Source: a virus
IMG/VR virus record: IMGVR_UViG_3300042310_000828
Span: 1 to 26,386 of that record
Length of the DNA stretch: 26,386 bases
Direction: 5' to 3' (one strand)
The stretch's first letter is position 1; each line of letters opens with the position of its first letter. The translations under genes and the position numbers were made by a program. The notes below the pieces were generated by a model that was not told where the DNA came from, ran no database searches, and was given only the letters and a program-made list of their open reading frames with translations. This document shows, one piece after another, positions 12,212 through 20,383 of this stretch.

Positions 12212-13512
12212 CCACGATCCTCGACCTCCACGCCCGCCGGCATGACAGCCGCGTGCTCACCGCCTGGCTGGCCACCCGCCCGGGCGCGGCTGATCGCGTG
12301 CAGAGCAACGTGCACACCGTGGCGGCGCTTGAGCGTGGCGACGGCCCCATCACGCACCAGCAGCTGGCGGCGGCGCTTGGTGGCCTGCCGTCGTCGGCTG
12401 GCGTCGTCGTCAACGAAACCGTCGCGCGCAGCGTCTCGGCCGTGTGGGCCTGCGTTGACCGCATCGCCGGCGCCATCGCCTCCATGCCGCTGCCCGTGTA
12501 CGAGCGCACCGGGGACGGCCGCTCCCGCGTCGATCACGATGTCTGGTGGCTCCTGAACGAAGAGCCCTGGGACAACGTCAGCGCCGCCACCTGGCTTGAG
12601 TACCTCGTCGGCTGCCTGCTGCTGGGCGGCGATGCGTTCGCCGAGATCCTGCGCCCCGGCTTCCGCTCCGCGCGCATCACCGGCTTCCGGCCGCACCACT
12701 GGAAAGACGTGTCCGTCGGCTTTGACCCCGATGGCCTGCTGATGTACGACGTGCACGACAACATCACCGGCGAGATGCGCCGCGTTCCCGCTGCCGACAT
12801 GATCCACGTGCCCGGCCTGTTCTTCGACGGCAAGCGCGGCCTGTCGGTGCTGCGCGCCGCCGCGCGCGATGCCGTGGGCATCAGCAGCGCCGCGGCCGAC
12901 TTCTCCGGCCGCTTCTTTGCCAACGGCGCGGCCCCGTCCGTGGTGCTCAAAACGGCCAAGGGCCTCGAGCCCGGCCAGGCCGACGCCCTGCGCACCAGCT
13001 TCGAGGCGCGCTTCACCGGCCAGGGCAACATGCACCGGCCCATCGTCCTGGCCGGCGGCATGGAGCTCGAGAAGCTCTCCATCACCCCCGAAGACGCTTC
13101 CCTGCTCGATACCCGCCGCTTCCAGGTCGAAGAGATCGCCCGCATCTTCGGCGTGCCGCCGCACATGATCGGCCACACCTCGGCCTCTACCTCGTGGGGC
13201 ACCGGCATCGAGCAGCAGAGCATCGGCTTCGTCAAGTACACCCTGCAGCGGCACTTGGTGAAGATCGAGCAAGAGCTCAACCGCAAGATCTGGCCGACGC
13301 GTGCGCGCTACTACGTCGAGTTCTCGGCCGTCGGCCTTGAGCGCGGCGACACCAAGACGCGCAACGAGGCCTACCGCATCGCACTCGGCCGTGCGGGTGA
13401 GCCCGGCTGGATGTCGGTCAACGAAGTCCGCCGCGCCGAAAACCTGCCACCCGTTGAGGGCGGCGACATCATGGGAGCGCCCAATGCGCAAACTCCTGCA
13501 GCTGCTGGCTGA
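12208..13512 (+). CDS. Portal protein, HK97 family (434 aa)
   Basis: The ATG at 12208 overlaps the terminase stop (ATGA). The longer open frame from 12046 is the shadow of the terminase gene. Typical portal features are present: SVSAVWACVDRIAGAIASMP, a LLNEEPWDN segment, the core RRFQVEEIARIFGVPPHMIG and the C-terminal RAENLPPVEGGD. Twelve copies form the ring through which DNA enters and to which the connector and tail attach. The length is normal. It overlaps the protease gene by 29 bases. Confidence 0.95.
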   Translation: MTTILDLHARRHDSRVLTAWLATRPGAADRVQSNVHTVAALERGDGPITHQQLAAALGGLPSSAGVVVNETVARSVSAVWACVDRIAGAIASMPLPVYERTGDGRSRVDHDVWWLLNEEPWDNVSAATWLEYLVGCLLLGGDAFAEILRPGFRSARITGFRPHHWKDVSVGFDPDGLLMYDVHDNITGEMRRVPAADMIHVPGLFFDGKRGLSVLRAAARDAVGISSAAADFSGRFFANGAAPSVVLKTAKGLEPGQADALRTSFEARFTGQGNMHRPIVLAGGMELEKLSITPEDASLLDTRRFQVEEIARIFGVPPHMIGHTSASTSWGTGIEQQSIGFVKYTLQRHLVKIEQELNRKIWPTRARYYVEFSAVGLERGDTKTRNEAYRIALGRAGEPGWMSVNEVRRAENLPPVEGGDIMGAPNAQTPAAAG

Positions 13513-14239
13513 CAACCGCGGGCCGCGCGCCCCGGTGCAGCTTGAGGGCTCCACCCTCTACGTCTACGACGCCATCGTCGGCACCAACGCCGAGGCCGAT
13601 TTCTGGGGCGGCGTCAGCGCCGAGGCCCTGGTGCCCGTGCTGCTGAACCAGCCGCAGGGCGCCACCCTCACCATGCGCATCAACAGCGGCGGCGGTGATG
13701 CGTTCGCGGGGCAGGCCATCCTCAACGCCATGCGGCAAAGCCCCGCCACCATCAACGTCGAGGTCGACGGCCTGGCCGCCAGCGCCGCGTCGATCATCGC
13801 CCTCGGTGGCGACCGCGTGCGCATCGCCGAAGGCGCCATGGTCATGATCCACAACGCCTGGATCATCGCCATGGGCAACGCGCAGGACATGATCGAAACC
13901 GCCGCCCTGCTGTCCAAAGTGGACGACACCGCCGCGCAGCAGTACGCCGACAAGACCGGCAAAGACAAAGCCCGCATGGCCGACCTCATGGCCGCCGAAA
14001 CGTGGTTCACCGCCTCCGAGGCGCTTGACATCGGCCTCGTCAACGAGATCGTCAAGCCCGCCGCCAAAGCCCAGGCCCAGGCCAGCGCCCCGGCCAAGGT
14101 GTGGAACCTCTCCGCCTACAGCAAGCCGCCCCAGGCGGCCTGCCAAGCCCCCCAGCCGCCGGCCGAGCCGGTGCTGAGCCCCGAACAAGCCCGCGCCCTC
14201 ATGGCGCGGGTTGACAAGCGCTGGCGCCGCGCAGCATGA
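13484..14239 (+). CDS. Prohead protease, ClpP-type serine peptidase (251 aa)
   Basis: The start is ATG 13484 (MRKLLQLLADNRGPRAP), with GGAG about 7 bases upstream, inside the portal gene. The fold is that of ClpP-like head maturation proteases: MRINSGGGDAFAG, the nucleophile in GLAASAAS (Ser100) and MIHNAW (His123). GLVNEIV near residue 187 ends the domain. The tail is Pro/Ala-rich, with LSPEQARALMARVD at the end. It cleaves the delta domain of the capsid protein during head maturation. A terminator follows directly. Confidence 0.93.
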   Translation: MRKLLQLLADNRGPRAPVQLEGSTLYVYDAIVGTNAEADFWGGVSAEALVPVLLNQPQGATLTMRINSGGGDAFAGQAILNAMRQSPATINVEVDGLAASAASIIALGGDRVRIAEGAMVMIHNAWIIAMGNAQDMIETAALLSKVDDTAAQQYADKTGKDKARMADLMAAETWFTASEALDIGLVNEIVKPAAKAQAQASAPAKVWNLSAYSKPPQAACQAPQPPAEPVLSPEQARALMARVDKRWRRAA

Positions 14240-14261
14240 CGCTGCAGACGCCCTCGTACCG

Positions 14262-14284
14262 GCCCGCCTTGTGCGGGCTTTTTT
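14262..14284 (+). terminator. Intrinsic terminator between protease and capsid genes
   Basis: GCCCGC (14262-14267) pairs with GCGGGC (14273-14278) around a 5-base loop, followed by six T. It is a complete intrinsic terminator inside the head operon, 40 bases before the capsid start. The late antiterminator would have to override it, or it trims upstream transcripts. Confidence 0.78.
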
Positions 14285-14323
14285 GTGCCCGCTCGGGCGC
14301 CATCCCTACCTGAAAGGTAACCC

Positions 14324-15610
14324 TTGAAGCTGCAACAACGCCTCCAAGCGCTGCGTGCCGAGCGTGACACCGCCGCCACGACTCTGCGCCAGCACGTCGA
14401 AACCAAGACCGGCAACGGCTGGACCGCCGACGACACCGCCAAGTACGACGCCGGCCTGTCCGACATCGACCGCATCGATGCTGAGATCGACCGCATCGAG
14501 AAGGTCATCAAGACCGACAGCGCCGTCAACCAGGCGCTTGACCGCCGCGCCGGCACCCGCGACATCAGCGACCAGCGCGCGCAAGACGAAGCCAACGCCG
14601 AAATGGCCGTCTTCATGGGCTGGCTCAAGAACGGCATGCAGGGCCTCACGCCCGAGCAGCAGGCCGTCGCGCAGCGCCACCTCACCACGGTGCAGGGCGC
14701 CGGCGTGGCCACCGGTGCCGCCGGTGGCTTCACCGTGCCGCAGGAGTTCATGGCCGTGCTCGAGACCGCCATGCGCCAATACGGCGGCATGCGCGAGGTG
14801 GCCACAATCATCCGCACCGCGTCGGGCGCCGACATGCCCATGCCCACCAACAACGACACGTCCAACTCGGGCTCGATCATCGCGGAGAACACCGCGCAGT
14901 CCGTGCTCGACGTCACGTTCGCCCAGGTCATCCTGCGGGCGTTCATGTACACGAGCGGCATCGTCCCGGTGAGCTACCAGCTCCTCAACGACACCGCCTT
15001 CGACATGGGCACCTGGCTGGCGCAGCAGCTCGGCGTGCGCCTGGCCCGCATCGAGAACAATCACTTCACGCTCGGCACCGGTGTGGCCACGCAGCCCCAG
15101 GGCATCGCCAACGCCACTGTGGGCCTCACGGTCGGTCACCAGCTGCCCACCGGCGCGGCCAACGTCACGGGCTTCACGTACCAGGGCCTGGTCACGGTGC
15201 AGCACAGCGTCGACCCGGCCTACCGCCGCATGCCCAACTGCGTGTGGATGATGTCCGACACGGCGCTGCGCCAGGTTCGCCTCATCCTGGACACCCAAAA
15301 CCGCCCGATCTTCGTGCCGGGCTACAGCATCGGCAACGACGCCGTGGGTGCTGCGCCCGACACCATCATGGGCCACCGCCTGGTCATCAACCAGGACATG
15401 CCCGTGCCGGCGGCCAGCGCGCGCTCCATCGCCTTCGGCGACTTCTCGCGCTACTTCATTCGCGAGGTGCAGGGCATCCAGGTCGTGCGGCTGAACGAGC
15501 GCTTCGCCGATGCGCTGCAGGTGGCCTTCTTCGGCTACCAGCGCGTGGACGGCCGCATCGTCGACGCCGGCACCAACCCCATCCGCCTGCTGCAAAACAG
15601 CGCCACCTGA
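14324..15610 (+). CDS. Major capsid protein, HK97 fold (428 aa)
   Basis: The start is TTG 14324 (read as Met, then KLQQRLQALRAERDTAA), with GAAAGG upstream. Residues 1 to about 110 are helical and charged (SDIDRIDAEIDRIEKVIK): the delta domain that scaffolds assembly and is removed by the protease. The HK97 core follows, with GGFTVPQEFM, ISYQ-like PVSYQLLNDTAFD and the C-terminal FGYQRVDGRIVDAGTNPI. A TTG start for the most abundant virion protein is odd. The gene lies between a terminator upstream and a strong hairpin downstream. Confidence 0.96.
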   Translation: MKLQQRLQALRAERDTAATTLRQHVETKTGNGWTADDTAKYDAGLSDIDRIDAEIDRIEKVIKTDSAVNQALDRRAGTRDISDQRAQDEANAEMAVFMGWLKNGMQGLTPEQQAVAQRHLTTVQGAGVATGAAGGFTVPQEFMAVLETAMRQYGGMREVATIIRTASGADMPMPTNNDTSNSGSIIAENTAQSVLDVTFAQVILRAFMYTSGIVPVSYQLLNDTAFDMGTWLAQQLGVRLARIENNHFTLGTGVATQPQGIANATVGLTVGHQLPTGAANVTGFTYQGLVTVQHSVDPAYRRMPNCVWMMSDTALRQVRLILDTQNRPIFVPGYSIGNDAVGAAPDTIMGHRLVINQDMPVPAASARSIAFGDFSRYFIREVQGIQVVRLNERFADALQVAFFGYQRVDGRIVDAGTNPIRLLQNSAT

Positions 15611-15625
15611 CCCCGCGCGCCATCG

Positions 15626-15664
15626 CGTGCACCAACGCGCCCATCGCGGCGCCGTTGGTGCACG
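15626..15664. repeat. Strong 12-bp hairpin after the capsid gene
   Basis: CGTGCACCAACG (15626-15637) and CGTTGGTGCACG (15653-15664) are perfectly complementary; CGCC and GGCG extend the stem inward with one bulge. No T run follows, so it is more likely an mRNA stabiliser or a factor-dependent stop than an intrinsic terminator. Confidence 0.85.
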
Positions 15665-15695
15665 TTGAGGCGCGCTGCACAGCCGAAGGCCACTC

Positions 15696-16067
15696 ATGAG
15701 CATCCAGCCCCACGACAACCTCACCACGCCGCGGGTGGTGAACCACGGCGACGGCACGCACTCCGAGGCGGCTGTGCTGTCTGGCACGCGCGAGTACAGC
15801 GTGGCCGACAAGGTGCGCGTCAACATCGGCGCAGCCAGCGTAGCCGCCGCGCTGCCGCCGCTCTCCGAAGTGCGCGAGCTGTACGTGCTCAGCTCGGCGC
15901 GCTGCTTCTTCCGCACCGGCGACAGCAACGTCACGGCATCGGCCGCCACCGCGCACCCGCTGCCGGCGGACGAGCGGTTTCACCATCGCATCCCGGCCGG
16001 CCACACCCACATCGCGGTCATCCGCGACGCGGCCGACGGGGTGCTTGACGTGGTGCCGGTGGCCTAA
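15696..16067 (+). CDS. Probable virion accessory protein (123 aa)
   Basis: The ATG at 15696 opens MSIQPHDNLTTPRVVNHGDG. The sequence is rich in beta-type stretches (VRELYVLSSARCFFRTGDSNV, then ERFHHRIPAGHTHIAVIRDA), compatible with a small beta-barrel. It has no signal peptide or catalytic motif. It lies between the capsid gene and the lectin-like protein, with which it overlaps by one base (TAATG). The place suggests a capsid decoration or head-fibre base protein; this is inference, since no known decoration family is recognised. Confidence 0.72.
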   Translation: MSIQPHDNLTTPRVVNHGDGTHSEAAVLSGTREYSVADKVRVNIGAASVAAALPPLSEVRELYVLSSARCFFRTGDSNVTASAATAHPLPADERFHHRIPAGHTHIAVIRDAADGVLDVVPVA

Positions 16068-18514
16068 TGTTCGGCGTAGGCAACACGGGCCGGCTGAGCG
16101 TGGGCTCGGCCTCGCGCCGCAGAGCGCCCGGCGCGGTGTTGCCGCCGCTGAGCCTCATCAGCGCCACGGCCGCCGCTGCCTACGGCCCGCGCCGCTTGCG
16201 GGCGGACTACACCGGCCCAGCCATGCGGGTGCGGCGCAGCGCGGACGACGCCCAGCTCGACATCCCGCTTGCCACGGCGGTGCAGACTCGCACCAACCTG
16301 ATGCCCGTGCCGCTGGTTGATAACGGCCCACCCGTTGGCGGCATCACGGTTACGCAGCTCGGCAGCGGTGTGGAGTTTGGGCAGCCGTACATCGACGTGC
16401 GCTGGCAGGGCACGGCAACCGCGTCGGGCGCGCTGGTGTTTCGGCAGGGCCCAGGAGGTATCTACAACCCCGCAGTGCACGCGGCGGTAACGCCTGGGTT
16501 GGTCTACACGGCATCGCTCGGCTACCGCCTCATTGGTGGCACGGCCCCTACTCAGCAACTGAGCATTCGGCTGATTCAGCGCGCCGCAAACGCGACCGCA
16601 ATTTCTTTCGGCACGGTCTACAACCTGCCCGCGCCAACGGCAGCCCTGCGCCGCGCTGTCGCAATGGACGTGATTTTGTCCGGCGTTACTTACGCCCATG
16701 CGCAGTTTGGCTACTCGCTCGCCATCAACGACACGGTAGACGTAACGCTGCGCCTGTATGCCAACAATCTGGAGCAGGGGATCGGAAACCTGCGCCCGCT
16801 GCTGCAGCGCAACGTGCCTGAGGTTGTGGCCGCGCCCGGCGACTTGGACTTGGAAACGCTCGCCAATTTCGTGGGCGGCGAAAACCTGCTCACGTGGAGC
16901 GACGATGTTTCCAACGTGGCCTGGAGCGGGACCGGGCTCAGCTCGCGCACGGCGACGGAGATTGTTGAAGACGCAGCCGCAGCCACTCAGCACCGGCTGT
17001 CTCGCTCGATTTCACTGGGCCTTGGTGCTAACACCGTTTCAACGCGCGTGCAACGCGGTTTTGGCACGAGACAGTTTCAGTTTGGCATTTCCGGCACCGG
17101 GCTTGTAGCGCGGGCCTACTTCGACCTTGGCACGGGCACCGTGGGCGCCACGGATCAGTGTACCGCCGCGATTGCCGATCTGGGCGGTGGCGAATTCCTG
17201 GTGAGCATGACGGCCACTGTCGTGACCGCCGGGGCTCATACCGTGTTTTATGCCATGGCCAACGGCACCACTATCGGCAGCGAGACGTACACCGGCAACG
17301 GCACCAGCAGCCTGTTCATCCGCAACACGCAACTGCGGCAGGGCCTGCTCGGCAGGTACAACGCCACCACGAGCACAGCCATTGCACTGACGGCGGTGCA
17401 TAACGGATTAATCCCGACGTGGTATGACCAGGGGCGCTACTGGCACGCGGTGCCGCGCAACCTGCTGACGCACACAGAGGAGTTAGACAACGCCGCGTGG
17501 TCAAAGACTGGCGTCACGGTCACGGCAAACTCCGTTACAGCGCCTGATGGCTCGCTGACCGCTGATGTCTTGGCGGGAACTCCGGGCGCTAGCACGATAT
17601 TCCTGCAACAAACCCTCACGCGGGCAATCAATCCTGGCGATGCTTTTGCAGGGTCGGTTTGGGTTCGGAACGCCAGTTCGAATATTCAGATGCGAGTGTT
17701 CAGAACAGGCCCGTCTACTGCGGAGTCTGCCACCCTTATTGTTCCTCAGTCGTCAAGCTGGCAGCGTCTCGCCATTCCGATAACATTCGCTCTTGCACAC
17801 ACTGGGGTACGGCTGGATTTCGTCGCACAGAATTCCAATCCGGTATCCATTGAGGTATGGGGCGCGCAACTTGAGAACGCAACGCTCTCCGACTACCAGC
17901 CCATTCTGACGGGCACGCCCCTTAACGCCACCCAGGCCACGGCCGCAAACCAGCCACAGATCGTGGTGGGTGGCGCAGTGCATATTGCCGGCACCCGCGC
18001 CGTGCCCAGCTTCGCGGGCGCACAGGGGCTGCTGGTCCCGGAAATCACCAGCCTCGGCAATACCTACTCGCTCAATGCGGTGGCGACGACAAACGCTGCC
18101 ACGGGTGCGATCTTGTCGTCGCGTGGGGCCGCCGGCATCAACCCGCAACTTGACATCGTGGCAGCGGCGACCCTGCGCCTTTTGGTGCGCGACAACTCGG
18201 CGGCAAACAGCATCGCTGCCCAGCGCGCCATGCCAGCCGGCGAGCAGACCGTGATCTCGGCCATTCGTGCCGGCAACTCCGGCGCGCTGTCAACCAACGG
18301 CGTGACGACTACCGGAGCGGCAACGCCAGCAGCCATCGGCGCATTGACGACGACAACCGGCCTTGGCATTGGCGCTGATTTCGCGCCGACATTCGGCGCT
18401 TGGCTGACGGGATCGGTCGGCGAGTGCATCGTGTTCGCCTCGGCCCTCTCCACCGCCGACCGCCAAGCCCTCGAACGCAACCAGGGCGCTTACTACGGCG
18501 TGCCGGTCGCCTGA
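16067..18514 (+). CDS. Large lectin-like structural protein with nested binding modules, head-fibre candidate (815 aa)
   Basis: The protein starts MFGVGNTGRLSVGS. Residues 38-68 (AYGPRRLRADYTGPAMRVRR) match the start of an arabinofuranosidase-B/concanavalin-like module known from phage adhesins. The next blocks of that module, DLDLETLANFVG (259-270), TWYDQGRYWHA (451-461) and ATQATAANQPQIVVGG (621-636), appear in order but far apart. Three segments interrupt it: about 73-254 (TNLMPVP...), 272-446 (ENLLTWSDDVSNVAW...) and 464-619 (RNLLTHTEELDNAAW... ending VWGAQLENATLSDY). Each begins with an NL motif and ends like the carbohydrate-binding-like modules of tail fibres. The C-terminus (GECIVFASALSTADRQALE) closes a LamG-like fold. 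G+C drops inside the inserts. It probably binds surface glycans; its head-gene location suggests a head fibre. Confidence 0.82.
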   Translation: MFGVGNTGRLSVGSASRRRAPGAVLPPLSLISATAAAAYGPRRLRADYTGPAMRVRRSADDAQLDIPLATAVQTRTNLMPVPLVDNGPPVGGITVTQLGSGVEFGQPYIDVRWQGTATASGALVFRQGPGGIYNPAVHAAVTPGLVYTASLGYRLIGGTAPTQQLSIRLIQRAANATAISFGTVYNLPAPTAALRRAVAMDVILSGVTYAHAQFGYSLAINDTVDVTLRLYANNLEQGIGNLRPLLQRNVPEVVAAPGDLDLETLANFVGGENLLTWSDDVSNVAWSGTGLSSRTATEIVEDAAAATQHRLSRSISLGLGANTVSTRVQRGFGTRQFQFGISGTGLVARAYFDLGTGTVGATDQCTAAIADLGGGEFLVSMTATVVTAGAHTVFYAMANGTTIGSETYTGNGTSSLFIRNTQLRQGLLGRYNATTSTAIALTAVHNGLIPTWYDQGRYWHAVPRNLLTHTEELDNAAWSKTGVTVTANSVTAPDGSLTADVLAGTPGASTIFLQQTLTRAINPGDAFAGSVWVRNASSNIQMRVFRTGPSTAESATLIVPQSSSWQRLAIPITFALAHTGVRLDFVAQNSNPVSIEVWGAQLENATLSDYQPILTGTPLNATQATAANQPQIVVGGAVHIAGTRAVPSFAGAQGLLVPEITSLGNTYSLNAVATTNAATGAILSSRGAAGINPQLDIVAAATLRLLVRDNSAANSIAAQRAMPAGEQTVISAIRAGNSGALSTNGVTTTGAATPAAIGALTTTTGLGIGADFAPTFGAWLTGSVGECIVFASALSTADRQALERNQGAYYGVPVA

Positions 18515-18536
18515 ATCACCACCTAAGGAAATCACC

Positions 18537-18965
18537 ATGCCTCGCAACTACGACACGACCGGCGGCCTGCCGTACCCGCGGGTAGGCCGCATCGTCATCG
18601 ACAACCTGGAGTCGGGACCACTGCAGGTCGAATACATCGAACGCACGGCCATCGTCGACGCATCGGGTGCTGTGCGCATGCTCGATGGCGGCGGCCAGCA
18701 AGTCCGCATGCACATCCCCCCGCCGCTGCAGCCGGTGCAACTCGTCGACCCGGCTACGGGCGCCGTCATTGCGGGCACTACGTCGGTACGCGAGCTGATG
18801 CTCGGCATCACCGCGATGCTGCGCCGCGATCAACTGCTGCGCGACGGCGAGGTCAACCCCCTGGCCGTCGCCCCGGAGCCGCCGCCGCCCGCACCGCCCC
18901 CGCCTGCCGAGCCCCCGGCCGAACCCCCGGCCGAGCCGCCGGCCCCGCCCCCGGCCGAGGGCTGA
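18537..18965 (+). CDS. Structural accessory protein with Pro-rich tail (142 aa)
   Basis: The ATG has AAGGAA 7-8 bases upstream, one of the better ribosome binding sites in this region. Residues 1-105 are a small beta-rich domain (GRIVIDNLESGPLQVEYIER). Residues about 113-142 are almost only Pro, Ala and Glu with repeated AEPP units, probably an extended flexible spacer. It follows the lectin-like protein, and the two may form one appendage. No family recognised. Confidence 0.7.
   Translation: MPRNYDTTGGLPYPRVGRIVIDNLESGPLQVEYIERTAIVDASGAVRMLDGGGQQVRMHIPPPLQPVQLVDPATGAVIAGTTSVRELMLGITAMLRRDQLLRDGEVNPLAVAPEPPPPAPPPPAEPPAEPPAEPPAPPPAEG
18906..18959 (+). repeat. 12-base tandem repeat coding for AEPP units
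   Basis: GCCGAGCCCCCG (18906), GCCGAACCCCCG (18918) and GCCGAGCCGCCG (18930) are tandem in-frame copies, followed by two decayed copies. Slippage could change the length of the Pro-rich tail. Confidence 0.8.
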
Positions 18966-18967
18966 TC

Positions 18968-19450
18968 GTGCTGGTCGCCCACTACGTTGGCGCCCACCGT
19001 GGCGACACGCTGCTCACCCGCCTCGGCTGGGCCGTGGTGCGCCTGGTGCAGCGCGGCCCGTGGCGCCGCGTCACGCACGTCGAGGCCATCCACGAAGTGC
19101 ACGACGACGGCACCGTCACCATCGCCAGCAGCAGCCTGCGCGACGGCGGCGTGCGTGACAAGCGCGTGCGGCTCACCCCGGGCCACTGGCTCATCGTCGA
19201 CGTGCCGCAGTGGAGCGTGCGCGACAGCCTGCGCCTGCTGGCCGAGTCCCGCGGCATGCCGTATGACTGGCGCGGCGCCGCCGCCACCGTGCTCCCGCTG
19301 CGCCAGAGCCGCCGCGGCTACTTCTGCACCGAGTGGGTGGGGCGGCCGTTCCTGCAGGCCTCGCACCTCTTCGGCCCGGCGCAGCTCGCCGCCATCACCC
19401 TGTCGCTCGGCGAGGACGTGACCGAGCGGTTCTTTGCCGCGCGTGCCTGA
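18968..19450 (+). CDS. Permuted papain-like (YiiX/YaeF, NlpC/P60-type) protein (160 aa)
   Basis: The start is GTG 18968, 2 bases after the previous stop. The motif order is that of permuted NlpC/P60 enzymes: an early His in THVEAIH (His37) and a late Cys in GYFCTEWVG (Cys120), with GHWLIVDVP between. Such enzymes cut amide or thioester bonds, in phages perhaps in peptidoglycan or in virion maturation. There is no signal peptide, so it acts in the cytoplasm or as a virion part. A place among head and connector genes is unusual for a cell-wall enzyme. The fold is fairly clear, the substrate unknown. Confidence 0.68.
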   Translation: MLVAHYVGAHRGDTLLTRLGWAVVRLVQRGPWRRVTHVEAIHEVHDDGTVTIASSSLRDGGVRDKRVRLTPGHWLIVDVPQWSVRDSLRLLAESRGMPYDWRGAAATVLPLRQSRRGYFCTEWVGRPFLQASHLFGPAQLAAITLSLGEDVTERFFAARA

Positions 19451-19451
19451 C

Positions 19452-20033
19452 ATGCCGACCACCCTGCGCCCACTCAACCCGCCCACGGCGCTGCCCGTCA
19501 GCCTGGCCACGGCCAAGCTGCACTGCAAGGTCGAACACAGCGCTGACGACGCGCTGATCACCTCCATGATCCGCGCCGCCGCCCGCTCGGCAGAGCAGCA
19601 GCTCAATCGCGCGCTCATGGAGCAACAGTGGCTCTGTAGCCTCGACGAGTTCCCCGCCACCGGCATCGTGCTGGGCAAGCCGCGCGTCATCGCCATCGCC
19701 AGCATCATCTACACTAACCCCGCGGGCGCCGATGTCACGCTGCCGGGCAGCGCCTACACGCTGGATGCCGACGCGCTGCCCGGCCTGGTGCTGCCCGCGC
19801 TGGGCACCACGTGGCCCGCCACCCGCGCCCAGCCCAACGCCGTGCGCGTCACGTTCACCGCCGGCTACGGCGCCGATGCCGCCGCCGTGCCCGACGACGT
19901 GGCCGTGTGGCTGCTGCTGCAAGTGGCCACGCTCTACCGCAACCGCGAGGCCTTCGCCCAGGGCGTGAGCGTGGCCGAGCTCCCCGGCCGCTTTGCCGAC
20001 GGCCTGCTTGATGCGCAGAGGCTCTACTGGTGA
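19452..20033 (+). CDS. Head-tail connector protein, phiE125 gp8 / HK97 gp6-like (193 aa)
   Basis: The ATG at 19452 follows the previous stop by one base. The N-terminus TLRPLNPPTALPVSLATAKLHCKV and the helix TSMIRAAARSAEQQLNRALM are the signature of the phiE125 gp8 family. The middle forms beta strands (VTLPGSAYTLD), and VAVWLLLQVATLYRNREA is the conserved C-terminal helix. It forms the ring under the portal that accepts the tail. Its stop overlaps the GTG of the next gene. Confidence 0.9.
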   Translation: MPTTLRPLNPPTALPVSLATAKLHCKVEHSADDALITSMIRAAARSAEQQLNRALMEQQWLCSLDEFPATGIVLGKPRVIAIASIIYTNPAGADVTLPGSAYTLDADALPGLVLPALGTTWPATRAQPNAVRVTFTAGYGADAAAVPDDVAVWLLLQVATLYRNREAFAQGVSVAELPGRFADGLLDAQRLYW

Positions 20034-20383
20034 GCCTGCCCGCACTCAACGCTGGCGCGCTCGATCAGCGCGTCACCATCCAGGCCCGCACCGTGGGGCA
20101 AGACGAGCGCGGCCAGGCGCGCGACACGTGGGTGGACGTGGCCACCGTCTGGGCGCGCGTGGCGCCGCGCCGCGGGCGCGACTTCTTCGCCGCCGCGCAA
20201 GACCAAGCCACCTTCGACTGCACCGTGTGGCTGCGCTACCGCAGCGACATCACCGCCGCGCACCGCCTGCTGTGGCGCGGCCAGCCGCTCAGCATCGAAG
20301 GCCAGCCCGTCGACGTGGCCGGTGCCGGCGTCATGCTCGAGCTGATGTGTGTGCAGGGTGTGCGCGCGGGGGGCGCAGCATGA
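20030..20383 (+). CDS. Head-tail joining protein, SPP1 gp16-like (117 aa)
   Basis: The start is GTG 20030 in GTGA with the connector gene stop. LDQRVTIQART, DTWVDVATVWARVAPRRGRDFF and FDCTVWLRYRSDI are the standard blocks of the phage head-tail adaptor family. The protein plugs the channel under the connector ring and holds the DNA until infection. Length normal; overlap with the next gene is 4 bases. Confidence 0.92.
   Translation: MSLPALNAGALDQRVTIQARTVGQDERGQARDTWVDVATVWARVAPRRGRDFFAAAQDQATFDCTVWLRYRSDITAAHRLLWRGQPLSIEGQPVDVAGAGVMLELMCVQGVRAGGAA

Noticed and set aside
14236-14313. 25-codon frame from an ATG overlapping the protease stop
   Set aside because: It runs through the intrinsic terminator stem and T run and shows no conserved feature.
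14306-15949. 547-codon minus-strand frame opposite the capsid gene
   Set aside because: Antisense shadow of the capsid gene with its third-position G/C bias; no motif.
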